From contig NZ_DAOKYX010000002.1 in assembly GCF_035325945.1 (NCBI RefSeq), positions 62,001 through 126,000 of the forward strand: a stretch of 64,000 bases of DNA. The letters run 5' to 3'. The stretch's first letter is position 1, and each line of letters begins with the position of its first letter. The position numbers and the translations under genes are program-made. Under the pieces are notes generated by a model that worked only from the letters and a program-made list of their open reading frames with translations, searched no databases and had not been told where the DNA came from. This document shows, one piece after another, positions 52,817 to 60,444 of this stretch. This stretch comes from Parvibaculum sp035325945. Lineage in GTDB: Bacteria > Pseudomonadota > Alphaproteobacteria > Parvibaculales > Parvibaculaceae.

Positions 52817-54319
52817 TCACTGCCAGAAGAGATTTGAGGCGCCGATGAGCGCATTGGCCGCCCGGCTCGCGGCGGCGCTGGTCAGTTCCGCGTCGATGCC
52901 GAAATAGAGGCTGAGGCCGACAAAGCCCCAGGTCGGGATGAGCATGGAAAGAGGGGCTTCCTTGCGCACGACGCCTTCGGGCGCCTCGCGCAGATAGGCG
53001 ATCTCGACGACGCGCCAGATATAGCCGAGCGCGATGAGCGACGTGCCGACGACGAGAAAGACGACGGGCCACCAGCCCTCCGCGATGGCGGCCTCGACGA
53101 GATACCACTTGCTCACGAAACCAACAGTGAGCGGCACGCCGATGATGCTGAGGCCGCCTGCCACGAAGGCGGCGGTGGTCCATGGCATGTCGCGCCCGAT
53201 GCCGGCAAGGTCGCGAAGCGAGGTCGTGCCCGTCCGCAGGAAGAACGATCCGGCGGCCATGAAGAGCGCGGCCTTGGCGACGGCATGATTGAAGAGGTGG
53301 ATGACGCTCGCCATCAGGCCGCCATGCGACAGGATGGAGATGCCGAGCAGCATGTAGCCGATCTGCGCGATGCTAGAATAGGCGAGCATGCGTTTGAGAT
53401 CGTGCTGGAAGAGCGCGACGGTCGAGGCGACCACCATGCCGACCAGCGCGAGCGGGAGCACGACTAGGCGCAGCACCTGCCCCTGAAAGGCGAAGTCGAA
53501 GGCGAAGACGGCGAATAGAAACCGCAGCAGCGCATAGACGATGACCTTGGTGGCCGTGGCGGAGATGAAGACCGTGACGGCGGAAGGCGCGCGCGCATAG
53601 GCGTTCGGAAGCCAGAGATGCAGCGGAAACATGGCGAGCTTCAGCGCGAGGCCGATGAGGATGAAGGCGAAGCCCATCCGCAGCGTCCGGTTGTCGCCAA
53701 GATCGAGCAGGCGCTGGGCGAGGTCGGCCATGTTGAGCGTGCCGGTCAGCATGTAGAGGAAGCCGAGGCCGATGACGAAGTAGGTCGCGCCGATCGTCCC
53801 CATGACGAGATAGTTGTAGGCGGCGGTGAGCGCGCGGCGGTCGCGCTCGGCGCCGGCGGCGATCAGCGCATAGCTCGAAAGCGACGAGATTTCGAGGAAG
53901 ACGAAAAGGTTGAAGGCATCGGCAGTGATCGCGACGCCCATGAGCCCCGCGAGGCAAAGAAGAAAGGCGGCATAAAAGAGCCCGTGCCGTTCCGCGGCGA
54001 CTTCCGCCGCGATGCTTGTGCGCGCATAGGGGAGCGTCAGCGCCGCCACGCCCGATATGATGACGAGCACGAAGGCGTTGAGCGCATCGACGCGATATTC
54101 GATGCCGAGTGGCGGCGCCCATCCGCCCATGTGATAGGCGATCACCGTTCCGTCGAGAACGCTGGCAAGAAGCGCGGCCGCGATTGCGAAGGTGATAAGG
54201 CTTGCCGCCATGGCGACGAACCAGCCGCCCCTGCGGCCGGCGATGGCGGCGAGCGGCGCCGCGATCAGCGCCAGCACGATCTGAAGTGCTGGCAACTGGT
54301 TGGCGAGGGCTTCAGGCAT
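52817..54319 (-). CDS. mrpD: Na+/H+ antiporter subunit D (MrpD/MnhD)
   Basis: The 500-residue protein matches MrpD best: it directly follows mrpC. The membrane glutamate is in NLFVFLEISSLSSYALIA, key lysines are in LKLAMFPLHLWLPNAY and ATATKVIVYALL, and the FQHDLKRMLAYSSIAQIGYM loop is present. The ATG at 54319 shares one base with the mrpC stop (TGATG). It contributes to the cation/proton exchange path in the inner membrane. Confidence 0.9.
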   Translation of the reverse strand: MPEALANQLPALQIVLALIAAPLAAIAGRRGGWFVAMAASLITFAIAAALLASVLDGTVIAYHMGGWAPPLGIEYRVDALNAFVLVIISGVAALTLPYARTSIAAEVAAERHGLFYAAFLLCLAGLMGVAITADAFNLFVFLEISSLSSYALIAAGAERDRRALTAAYNYLVMGTIGATYFVIGLGFLYMLTGTLNMADLAQRLLDLGDNRTLRMGFAFILIGLALKLAMFPLHLWLPNAYARAPSAVTVFISATATKVIVYALLRFLFAVFAFDFAFQGQVLRLVVLPLALVGMVVASTVALFQHDLKRMLAYSSIAQIGYMLLGISILSHGGLMASVIHLFNHAVAKAALFMAAGSFFLRTGTTSLRDLAGIGRDMPWTTAAFVAGGLSIIGVPLTVGFVSKWYLVEAAIAEGWWPVVFLVVGTSLIALGYIWRVVEIAYLREAPEGVVRKEAPLSMLIPTWGFVGLSLYFGIDAELTSAAASRAANALIGASNLFWQ

Positions 54320-54702
54320 CAGCGATCGCGCTCCAGCTCGTGTTCGATGGCGAGGATTTCGTCTTCCTCGATGGTGCCGTAGCTCTCGCGGATGCGGACG
54401 ATGAGGGCGAAGGCGAGCGCAGTGGTCGAGATACCGACGACGATGGCGGTCAGGATGAGGACATGCGGCAGCGGGTTGGAATAGACCGTGCCCGGCGTGC
54501 CTGTGGCGATCGGCGCTGTGCCGCCGACGATCTTGCCCGCCGAGATGTAGAGCATGAACACCGAGGTTTGGAACAGATTGAGGCCGATGATTTTCTTGAT
54601 GAGGTTGCCGCGCGCGATGGTGACATAGAGGCCAAGCACCATCAGCACGATGACCATCCAGTAATTGTAGCGTCCGGCGATGAAGGCGAGCGCGTCTTCC
54701 AT
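54319..54702 (-). CDS. mrpC: Na+/H+ antiporter subunit C (NuoK-like)
   Basis: The 127-residue protein has three helices and the NuoK/MrpC core: VLMVLGLYVTIARGNLIKKI, then IGLNLFQTSVFMLYISAG and LPHVLILTAIVVGISTTALA. These include the conserved small-residue and acidic pattern seen in NuoK homologues. It lies between mrpB and mrpD with almost no spacing. Confidence 0.93.
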   Translation of the reverse strand: MEDALAFIAGRYNYWMVIVLMVLGLYVTIARGNLIKKIIGLNLFQTSVFMLYISAGKIVGGTAPIATGTPGTVYSNPLPHVLILTAIVVGISTTALAFALIVRIRESYGTIEEDEILAIEHELERDR

Positions 54703-54705
54703 TCT

Positions 54706-55140
54706 TCACCGCTCCTTTTCGTTCGAGGGCGGGCGTCCGGCGAAAGCCGCGAAAATCGCGATCATGGCCATGGCGACGGCAATGCCGACGCCAAGCTCGA
54801 CGATCAGAATGCCCCATTCCTGGGCGTGAACGGGGTCGGAGCCGAGCGCGTAGTAATCGAGGAAGTTCGAGCCGAGCAGGAGGCTCGCGACGCCGGTTCC
54901 GGCATAGAGGAGCACGCCGAAGGACAGGGTCACGAGGACGAAGCGGGGGGGAAGCACGCGCTCAAGCGCCTCCACGCCGAAGACGAGCGCGTAGAGGATG
55001 AAGCCGACAGCGAAGATGACGCCCGCCTGAAACCCGCCTCCCGGCCCGTAGTCGCCGTGCCACTGCACATAGAGCGCGTAGACGAGAATGTAGGGCAGGA
55101 GGAATTTTCCAACGACGCGGAGGATCAGATACTGGCTCAT
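54706..55140 (-). CDS. mrpB: Na+/H+ antiporter subunit B (MnhB domain)
   Basis: The 144-residue four-helix protein has the MnhB signature HGDYGPGGGFQAGVIFAVGF near the N-terminus. In canonical Mrp operons this domain follows the MrpA C-terminal region, and here it directly follows the DUF4040 gene with a four-base overlap. Length and motif are standard. Confidence 0.93.
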   Translation of the reverse strand: MSQYLILRVVGKFLLPYILVYALYVQWHGDYGPGGGFQAGVIFAVGFILYALVFGVEALERVLPPRFVLVTLSFGVLLYAGTGVASLLLGSNFLDYYALGSDPVHAQEWGILIVELGVGIAVAMAMIAIFAAFAGRPPSNEKER

Positions 55141-55685
55141 TGGTCCCCCGTCCCGCGGCCGCGCAAGCCACGGCCAAGTAGAAGCAGTACGGCAATGGCG
55201 GCGGTGAAGATCACCGTCGTCTCGCCGAGCGTGTCATAGCCGCGATAGCTCGCCAGAATGGCCGTGACGAAATTGGGAACGCCGATATCGGTCCCCGTCC
55301 GGGCGAGATAGTCGGCGCCGACATGCGTGTGGACGGGTGCCTGCGCCGATCCGAAGGCGGGTATGTCGAGCGTGCCATAGAGAAGCGCCGCGCCCGTAAC
55401 CGCGCAGAGGAGAAGCGGCAACCTCGTTGAATGAACGGACTTCTTCTCTTGGCTGGTCGTGAGGGCGAGTGCGCCAAGCGTGAGCACGGTCGAAATGCCC
55501 GCGCCGACAGCTGCCTCGGTGAAAGCGACGTCGACGGCGTCGAGCGTCATGAAGAGGCCGGCGGCCAGAAGGCTGAACATGCCGGCGAGCATGGCGACGG
55601 CAAAAAGATTGCGAAGCCGCGCCACCGCGATCGCGGTCAGAATGAGGAATGCGAACAGGACGAGGTCGATGATAAGCGCGATCAT
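55137..55685 (-). CDS. MrpA C-terminal-like subunit (DUF4040/MbhD plus MbhE domains)
   Basis: The 182-residue protein joins an MbhD-like DUF4040 domain (AAGLFMTLDAVDVAFTEAAV, then GAGISTVLTLGALALTT) and an MbhE-like part (VPNFVTAILASYRGYDTLGE). In classical Mrp these two modules form the tail of the 800-residue MrpA. Here they are encoded alone and there is no full-length MrpA in the operon. Overlaps with mrpG and mrpB are four bases each. Confidence 0.88.
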   Translation of the reverse strand: MIALIIDLVLFAFLILTAIAVARLRNLFAVAMLAGMFSLLAAGLFMTLDAVDVAFTEAAVGAGISTVLTLGALALTTSQEKKSVHSTRLPLLLCAVTGAALLYGTLDIPAFGSAQAPVHTHVGADYLARTGTDIGVPNFVTAILASYRGYDTLGETTVIFTAAIAVLLLLGRGLRGRGTGDQ

Positions 55686-56041
55686 GGCGCCTCCTCATTA
55701 CCATGAAAACGGCCGCTCGCATCCTTTCCGAGCCGCGTGGGGCGCAACCCCGCCGCGAAGGCGGCATGGGCGATCGCATGTGTTGCCGTGGGGCTCGCGA
55801 TGAAGATGAAGACGCCGATGAGGAGGAGCTTCAGCGCGACGAGGCTCAATCCCGCCTGGAGCATCATGCCGAGGATGACGAGGCCGGCACCGGCGGTATC
55901 GATGATTCCGGCGGCGTGAAGGCGTGCCCAAAAATCAGGCAGTCTGATCAGTCCTACGGCACCGACGACGAGGAAGAATCCTCCGGCGATGAACGACGCC
56001 CAGCTCAGAACCTCGATCAGAATGGAGAGCCAGTATTCCAT
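55682..56041 (-). CDS. mrpG: Na+/H+ antiporter subunit G
   Basis: A 119-residue protein with three helices and the MrpG/PhaG signature FFLVVGAVGLIRLPDFWARL, followed by HAAGIIDTAGAGLVILGMML. It is required for complex assembly in characterised Mrp systems. The start shares one base with the mrpF stop. The C-terminal 30 residues are polar and longer than usual. Confidence 0.92.
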   Translation of the reverse strand: MEYWLSILIEVLSWASFIAGGFFLVVGAVGLIRLPDFWARLHAAGIIDTAGAGLVILGMMLQAGLSLVALKLLLIGVFIFIASPTATHAIAHAAFAAGLRPTRLGKDASGRFHGNEEAP

Positions 56042-56352
56042 CAGCCGCGCTCCTTTCCGGCGATCCCCTCGGATGCTTCAGGCGCCGCCGCGCGTCCGAG
56101 CGAGCGGTAGCGCAGGAACTTCAGCACGGCGATGGTGCCGACGAAATTGATGAGGGCATAGAGAAGGGCGATGTCCATGAAGTCCGGGCGGCCGGTGAGA
56201 AAGCCCAGAAGGCCGATCAGAAGCACCGTCAGTGTTCCGAAGGAATTGACTGCCAGCACGCGGTCGTAAATCGTCGGGCCGGCGAAGCTCCGGACGATCA
56301 CGAGAAGCATGGAGACGAAGAGTGCGCCTGCCGCCGCTACGAACATGTTCAT
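56041..56352 (-). CDS. mrpF: Na+/H+ antiporter subunit F
   Basis: The 103-residue three-helix protein has the MrpF core VRSFAGPTIYDRVLAVNSFG and DIALLYALINFVGTIAVLKF. The overlap with mrpE is four bases. It belongs to the small-subunit cluster E-F-G at the start of the operon. Confidence 0.92.
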   Translation of the reverse strand: MNMFVAAAGALFVSMLLVIVRSFAGPTIYDRVLAVNSFGTLTVLLIGLLGFLTGRPDFMDIALLYALINFVGTIAVLKFLRYRSLGRAAAPEASEGIAGKERG

Positions 56353-56828
56353 CGGGCGGCCGCCTCGACGGCGGTGACGCGCCGGTCCATATCTGACAAA
56401 GCGTCAGTATCGGCGGCGGCTTCGGTGAGCGCATGGACGATGAAGCCCGACTGGCGGGTGACGGCCGTCACCGTGCCGGGGGTCAGGGTGATGGAATTGG
56501 CGAAGATGACCTTTCCCATTTCGGTGCGCTGGCTGGTCGGTACAAAGACGAACTGCTGGGCGAGCGCCGGGCGCGGGCTCAGAATGAGCTTTGAAACGGC
56601 CCAGCTTGATTTGATGATTTCACGGACGAGCCAGAGCCAATAGGCAGGGAGCGAGAGCCGCAATTGAAGCGGGACAGCCTCCTCGTCGATAAGATGCATG
56701 CGCCGCGCCACATAAACCGTTCCGGCAACGGAGATGATGCCCATGCCAAGCAGGAAGGGCGTATAGTGGCCGGACAGGACGAGCCAAAATACGAACAGGA
56801 GACAGCCCAAAGTCGCGGTTTTAATCAT
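56349..56828 (-). CDS. mrpE: Na+/H+ antiporter subunit E
   Basis: The 159-residue protein has two N-terminal helices and the conserved MrpE region: YWLWLVREIIKSSWAVSKLI, then VIFANSITLTPGTVTA. The soluble C-terminal domain follows. It is the first gene of the minus-strand operon E-F-G-DUF4040-B-C-D-D'-small-D''. Upstream is the 284-bp region divergent from the cold-shock gene. Confidence 0.93.
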   Translation of the reverse strand: MIKTATLGCLLFVFWLVLSGHYTPFLLGMGIISVAGTVYVARRMHLIDEEAVPLQLRLSLPAYWLWLVREIIKSSWAVSKLILSPRPALAQQFVFVPTSQRTEMGKVIFANSITLTPGTVTAVTRQSGFIVHALTEAAADTDALSDMDRRVTAVEAAAR

Positions 56829-56989
56829 GCCTCTCTCTTTGTCATTCTCCGGCGTTTCTCTTGCGGCGAGTGTAGATTGTCACAGAAATCTGATCAGTCC
56901 GGACGGTTTATTGAGGTCTCATAGTTACGGGACGGCACATCTTGCTGCAGAATTGAGGGGTGGCGCTTTTAAACTGGTTCGGACGCTGT

Positions 56990-57112
56990 TATAGTTTTTA
57001 ATCATGTGTGGGGGGTCGTGGGGTGCAACCACGAACCGGGACGGAAACTCCGGGCGCTCATCGTCTGTGGCCAGTGTAAAGACGCGGCACCCGGTACGAA
57101 GTCGTGGTGGGG
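56990..57112 (+). promoter_or_regulatory. Promoter and structured 5' leader of the double cold-shock gene
   Basis: A TATAGT (56990-56995) resembles a -10 element; no good -35 is visible. The following roughly 110 nt contain a perfect hairpin TCGTGG-GGTGCAA-CCACGA and a CCGG/CCGG stem, and end at the start codon. Cold-shock genes often have long structured leaders that control translation with temperature. The rest of the 284-bp interval (56829-56989) shows no other feature. Confidence 0.45.
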
Positions 57113-57664
57113 ATGGAAGAACGATTGGAATCGGCGGCGGAGATTTTCGACACGTCGTTTGAGATCAGCGGCATCGTCAAATGGTTCGATCCAGTCAAAG
57201 GGTATGGTTTCATCATACCGGATGATGGGCGCGATGACGTACTTATTCATTCGTCGTGCTTGAAGCAAATTGGCCGTGACTTGCTGGAAGAAGGCGCGGG
57301 CGTGGTGTGCGAAGTGGTTCGCAGGCCAAAGGGGTTTCAGGCGCTGCGTGTCATAGATATTGACGACTCGACGGCGATCAAGTCGTCCGCTCACTCGGCC
57401 CGCGGCGCGACGTCGCGCTCGCCGACAGCCGGTGTGGTGCCGATCGGCGAATTTGAAGTGGCGATCGTCAAGTGGTTCAACCGCGCGCGGGGTTACGGTT
57501 TCGTGACACGCGGCGAGGGCATGCCCGACATCTTCGTGCATATGGAAACATTGCGGCGCCACGGCATCCGCGATCTCATACCCGGCCAGTCGCTGCATGT
57601 GCGCTTCGGCGAGGGACCGAAAGGGCTCATGGTCGCTGAGATTGCGCCGGAGAGCGAAAGCTGA
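57113..57664 (+). CDS. Cold-shock protein with two cold-shock domains
   Basis: The 183-residue protein has two RNA-binding CSDs: ISGIVKWFDPVKGYGFIIPD with DVLIHSSCL, and VAIVKWFNRARGYGFVTRGE with DIFVHMETLRRHG. A serine/alanine-rich linker of about 30 residues separates them. Duplicated CSDs are typical of alphaproteobacterial CspA-type proteins, including those induced in stationary phase. The ATG at 57113 was preferred over GTG 57104. It lies downstream of a structured leader, discussed separately. Confidence 0.9.
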   Translation: MEERLESAAEIFDTSFEISGIVKWFDPVKGYGFIIPDDGRDDVLIHSSCLKQIGRDLLEEGAGVVCEVVRRPKGFQALRVIDIDDSTAIKSSAHSARGATSRSPTAGVVPIGEFEVAIVKWFNRARGYGFVTRGEGMPDIFVHMETLRRHGIRDLIPGQSLHVRFGEGPKGLMVAEIAPESES

Positions 57665-57751
57665 CATCAAACGGGACGACGATCTGGCTTGCTGGCGTTT
57701 GGCCTTCAGGTCGCGCCGTCCCGTTCGCTCATTCACTTTCGCCGGTCCCTC

Positions 57752-58219
57752 ATGTCCAGTTCAGCGACAGACGACAACGTCTCCGACAATCCGCCGGAGG
57801 GCTATGTGCCCTCGACGACGCGCGGCCCCTACACGACGCATAACGGACCCTTCTACCACAAGGTGACGGAAGACGGGTTCTGGCATGGTGTCCGTATCCG
57901 GCAGCGCCATTGCAACTCGCGCGGCATCACCCATGGCGGCATGCTGATGGCATTTGCCGACGGGCTGCTCGGCACCGCAGTTTTCCGCGAGACGAAAACC
58001 GTGGCGCTCACCATCCGCATGAATTCCGACTTCCTGTCCTCGGCCCGGCCCGGCGACTGGCTCGAGGGAACGGCGCGCGTGACCAAGGCGACGCGATCGG
58101 TGGTCTTTTGCGAGGCGGAGCTTTTCGTCGGCCAGCGGCCGGTGATGAAGGCGACGGGCGTCTTCAAGCTGATGTCGCGTCACAAGGGCCTGGACGCCAG
58201 CGAGCCCGCGGCCTCGTAG
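57752..58219 (+). CDS. PaaI-family (hotdog fold) thioesterase
   Basis: The 155-residue protein has the 4HBT/PaaI core: HCNSRGITHGGMLMAFADGL is the catalytic HGG-type segment, followed by ALTIRMNSDFLSSARPGDWL. It probably hydrolyses a short or aromatic acyl-CoA. The ATG at 57752 was chosen because the upstream 21 codons match nothing. It sits between the cold-shock gene and tRNA-Pro, in no obvious operon. Confidence 0.88.
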   Translation: MSSSATDDNVSDNPPEGYVPSTTRGPYTTHNGPFYHKVTEDGFWHGVRIRQRHCNSRGITHGGMLMAFADGLLGTAVFRETKTVALTIRMNSDFLSSARPGDWLEGTARVTKATRSVVFCEAELFVGQRPVMKATGVFKLMSRHKGLDASEPAAS

Positions 58220-58233
58220 CGGGGGCCGGATAC

Positions 58234-58310
58234 TGGTCGGGGCGGCCTGATTCGAACAGGCGACCCTCTGCTCCCAAAGCAGATGCGCTACCAGGCTGCG
58301 CTACGCCCCG
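58234..58310 (-). tRNA. tRNA-Pro (anticodon TGG)
   Basis: Seventy-seven bases on the minus strand fold as a cloverleaf. Acceptor arms are CGGGGCG and CGCCCCG, the anticodon stem is TCTGC/GCAGA with loop TTTGGGA giving TGG, and the T-loop is TGTTCGAATCA. CCA is encoded. It decodes CCA/CCG and complements tRNA-Pro(GGG) at 14268. Confidence 0.97.
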
Positions 58311-58419
58311 ACAGCTTCCCCATACACCGGGAATGGCCCCGCCCGCAACCGGCGGGCGACGGCCCGTCCGTCCCACCGGGGAACGGGGGCGGGGCGGACG
58401 AATTTTGGGCGTGCGGCAA

Positions 58420-58448
58420 TTGACCGGCCCTGGCCGCGGGAATATAGG
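58420..58448 (+). promoter_or_regulatory. Promoter of the ABC transporter operon leader
   Basis: TTGACC (58420-58425), a 17-base spacer and TATAGG (58443-58448) form a good sigma70-type promoter. Transcription from about 58455 would give a 240-nt leader before the permease GTG at 58694. Confidence 0.7.
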
Positions 58449-58494
58449 CTTGTTCGACGTCGGGGCAGCCGCCTCGAAGCTCCAAGAGGAAAAA

Positions 58495-58540
58495 ATGGAC
58501 GGCGACAGTAGTCGGTTGGGCCGCAAGGGCTGAACCCGAC
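58495..58540 (+). promoter_or_regulatory. First leader ORF and overlapping hairpin
   Basis: An AAGAGGAAAAA site precedes a 12-codon ORF (58495-58533, MDGDSSRLGRKG). Its last half lies inside a hairpin at 58511-58540: GTCGGTT pairs with AACCCGAC (one bulge) and GCC with GGC around GCAAG. A ribosome on the ORF would melt this stem, the usual layout of an attenuator. Confidence 0.45.
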
Positions 58541-58601
58541 GCGTCGGAGCCGGTCGGTCTCCTTCGCGAGGGCAGCTCTTTCGGGCCTGCGCGAGGTGAC
58601 A

Positions 58602-58697
58602 ATGAAACTCTCCTTCTTCGCATTCTCGCCGCCGGGGCGGGCGGCAGCCGGAGCGCCGGGCAGGGCGCGGCGCCTCTCCGAGGGGGCCGGGCTGTGA
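58602..58697 (+). CDS. Second leader ORF, translationally coupled to the permease
   Basis: A 31-residue peptide (MKLSFFAFSPPGRAAAGAPG and so on, ending RRLSEGAGL) starts at an ATG with GAGGTG six bases upstream. Its TGA overlaps the GTG start of the permease gene (GTGA at 58694). It is basic with a short hydrophobic start, too short for a usual signal peptide. It could be a regulatory leader peptide or a small translated coupling ORF; no family is known. Confidence 0.4.
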   Translation: MKLSFFAFSPPGRAAAGAPGRARRLSEGAGL

Positions 58698-60433
58698 GCG
58701 AGATCTCGACCATTTCAGTTGCGCGGCGCGAGCGGCTGATGCCGTCCGCCTGGGACGGCGTGGCCTTCTGCCTCGTCGCGGGAACGCTCGCGCTCGTCGT
58801 CTACGGCGCGCGAAAGATGAGCGCCCCGCTCGAGAGCGTGACCGCCGCCAGCATATCGCTTTCGCCGGCGGCGCTTCCCGAATATGCGCTGCGGACGACA
58901 TTGCGGATGTTTGCCGCGCTCGCCGCGTCGCTCCTCTTCACCTTCACCTATGCGACGGCGGCGGCCAAGAGCCGGCGCGCCGAGGTGGTGCTGATCCCCA
59001 TTCTGGACGTGCTCCAGTCCGTGCCGGTGCTGGGCTTCCTGTCCTTCACCGTCGTCGGCTTTCTGGCGCTCTTTCCGGGGAGCGTGGCAGGCGCCGAATG
59101 CGCGGCCATATTCGCGATTTTCACGGCCCAGGCCTGGAACATGGCCTTCAGCTTCTATCAGTCCCTGCGGACGATCCCGGAGGATCTGGACGAGGCGACC
59201 CGCTCCTTCAGGCTTTCCGCATGGCAGCGCTTCTGGCGGCTCGAAGTGCCCTTCGCCATGCCGGCGCTCATCTGGAACATGATGATGTCGATGTCGGGAA
59301 GCTGGTTCTTCATCGTCGCCTCCGAGGCGATCTCGGTTGGCAATACCACGATCACCCTGCCGGGGATCGGCGCCTATGTGGCGCTCGCCATCGAGCAGCG
59401 CGACCTTGGCGCGGTCGGCTATGCGATCGTGGCGATGCTCATCGTCATCATCGCCTATGACCAGCTTCTCTTCCGTCCGCTCGTCGCCTGGGCGCAGAAA
59501 TTCCGCTTCGAGCAGACGGTGGGGCAGGCCGCGCCCGGCGTCTGGCTGCTGCGCGTGCTCAACCGGGCGCGCCTCGTCCAATTCGCGCTGGCGCCGGTGC
59601 AAATGGGGATCGGGAAGGTAGCTCATGCGCCGATGTCGCTGCGGAGCTGGCGGCCGGGGCGAAGCGGCGCGAGCCCGCTCTGGCTCGGCAGACTCTGGAA
59701 TTTTGTCTGGTGGGGTGGCTGGGGAGCCGTCGCGCTCCTCGGTGCGCATGCGCTCTACACGGAGCTGCACGGGCACATAGATGTCAGAGAGGTTCTCATT
59801 GCCTTCAAGTTCGGCGGCATGACGCTTGCGCGGGTGATCGTGCTCGTCACACTCGCCAGTCTCGTCTGGGTGCCGGTCGGTGTCTGGATCGGCCTCAGGC
59901 CGGCACTGGCCATGCGCATGCAACTCGTCGCGCAGATCCTTGCGGCCTTTCCGGCAAATCTCTTCTTTCCTGTCGCCGTCGTCGCCATCCTCCAGTTCGA
60001 GCTCAATCCGAATATCTGGCTCAGTCCGCTGATGGTGCTCGGCACGCAGTGGTACATACTTTTCAACGTCATCGCGGGCGCGAGCGCCTTTCCGAACGAT
60101 CTGCGCGACGTGGCCACCAATCTGCGCGTGCGGGGCTGGCAATGGTGGTACAGGGTCATGCTGCCCGGCGTCTTTCCCTATTTCGTCACTGGCGGGCTCA
60201 CCGCCTCGGGCGGCTCATGGAACGCGAGCATCGTGGCGGAGCTTGTCGTCTGGGGCAGCACAAGGCTCGAAGCCAACGGCCTCGGCTCCTACATCGCCAA
60301 GGCGACGCTTGCCGGCGATTATCCGCGCATCATCCTCGGCGTTATGGTGATGTCGGCATTCGTGACCGTGTTCAACCGGCTCGTCTGGCGCCCGCTGCAT
60401 GCCTATGCGGAGCGCCGGCTTCGCTTGATCTGA
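58694..60433 (+). CDS. Fused double-domain ABC transporter permease (NitT/TauT-like)
   Basis: The 579-residue inner-membrane protein contains two BPD_transp_1 permease domains in tandem. The first is around residues 65-270, with the EAA-type loop SLRTIPEDLDEATRSFRLSA. The second is around 365-570, with NDLRDVATNLRVRGWQWWYR. Most NitT/TauT transporters use a homodimer of a single-domain permease; a fused pair is less common. No periplasmic binding protein gene adjoins, so the substrate is unknown. The GTG start overlaps the leader ORF. Confidence 0.88.
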   Translation: MSEISTISVARRERLMPSAWDGVAFCLVAGTLALVVYGARKMSAPLESVTAASISLSPAALPEYALRTTLRMFAALAASLLFTFTYATAAAKSRRAEVVLIPILDVLQSVPVLGFLSFTVVGFLALFPGSVAGAECAAIFAIFTAQAWNMAFSFYQSLRTIPEDLDEATRSFRLSAWQRFWRLEVPFAMPALIWNMMMSMSGSWFFIVASEAISVGNTTITLPGIGAYVALAIEQRDLGAVGYAIVAMLIVIIAYDQLLFRPLVAWAQKFRFEQTVGQAAPGVWLLRVLNRARLVQFALAPVQMGIGKVAHAPMSLRSWRPGRSGASPLWLGRLWNFVWWGGWGAVALLGAHALYTELHGHIDVREVLIAFKFGGMTLARVIVLVTLASLVWVPVGVWIGLRPALAMRMQLVAQILAAFPANLFFPVAVVAILQFELNPNIWLSPLMVLGTQWYILFNVIAGASAFPNDLRDVATNLRVRGWQWWYRVMLPGVFPYFVTGGLTASGGSWNASIVAELVVWGSTRLEANGLGSYIAKATLAGDYPRIILGVMVMSAFVTVFNRLVWRPLHAYAERRLRLI

Positions 60434-60444
60434 CGGAGGGCACC

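Noticed and set aside
56990..57112. 4.5S SRP RNA or tmRNA in the cold-shock leader
   Set aside because: The conserved SRP tetraloop region (GGAAGGAAGCAGCC-type) and a tmRNA tag or acceptor are absent; it fits better as a gene leader.
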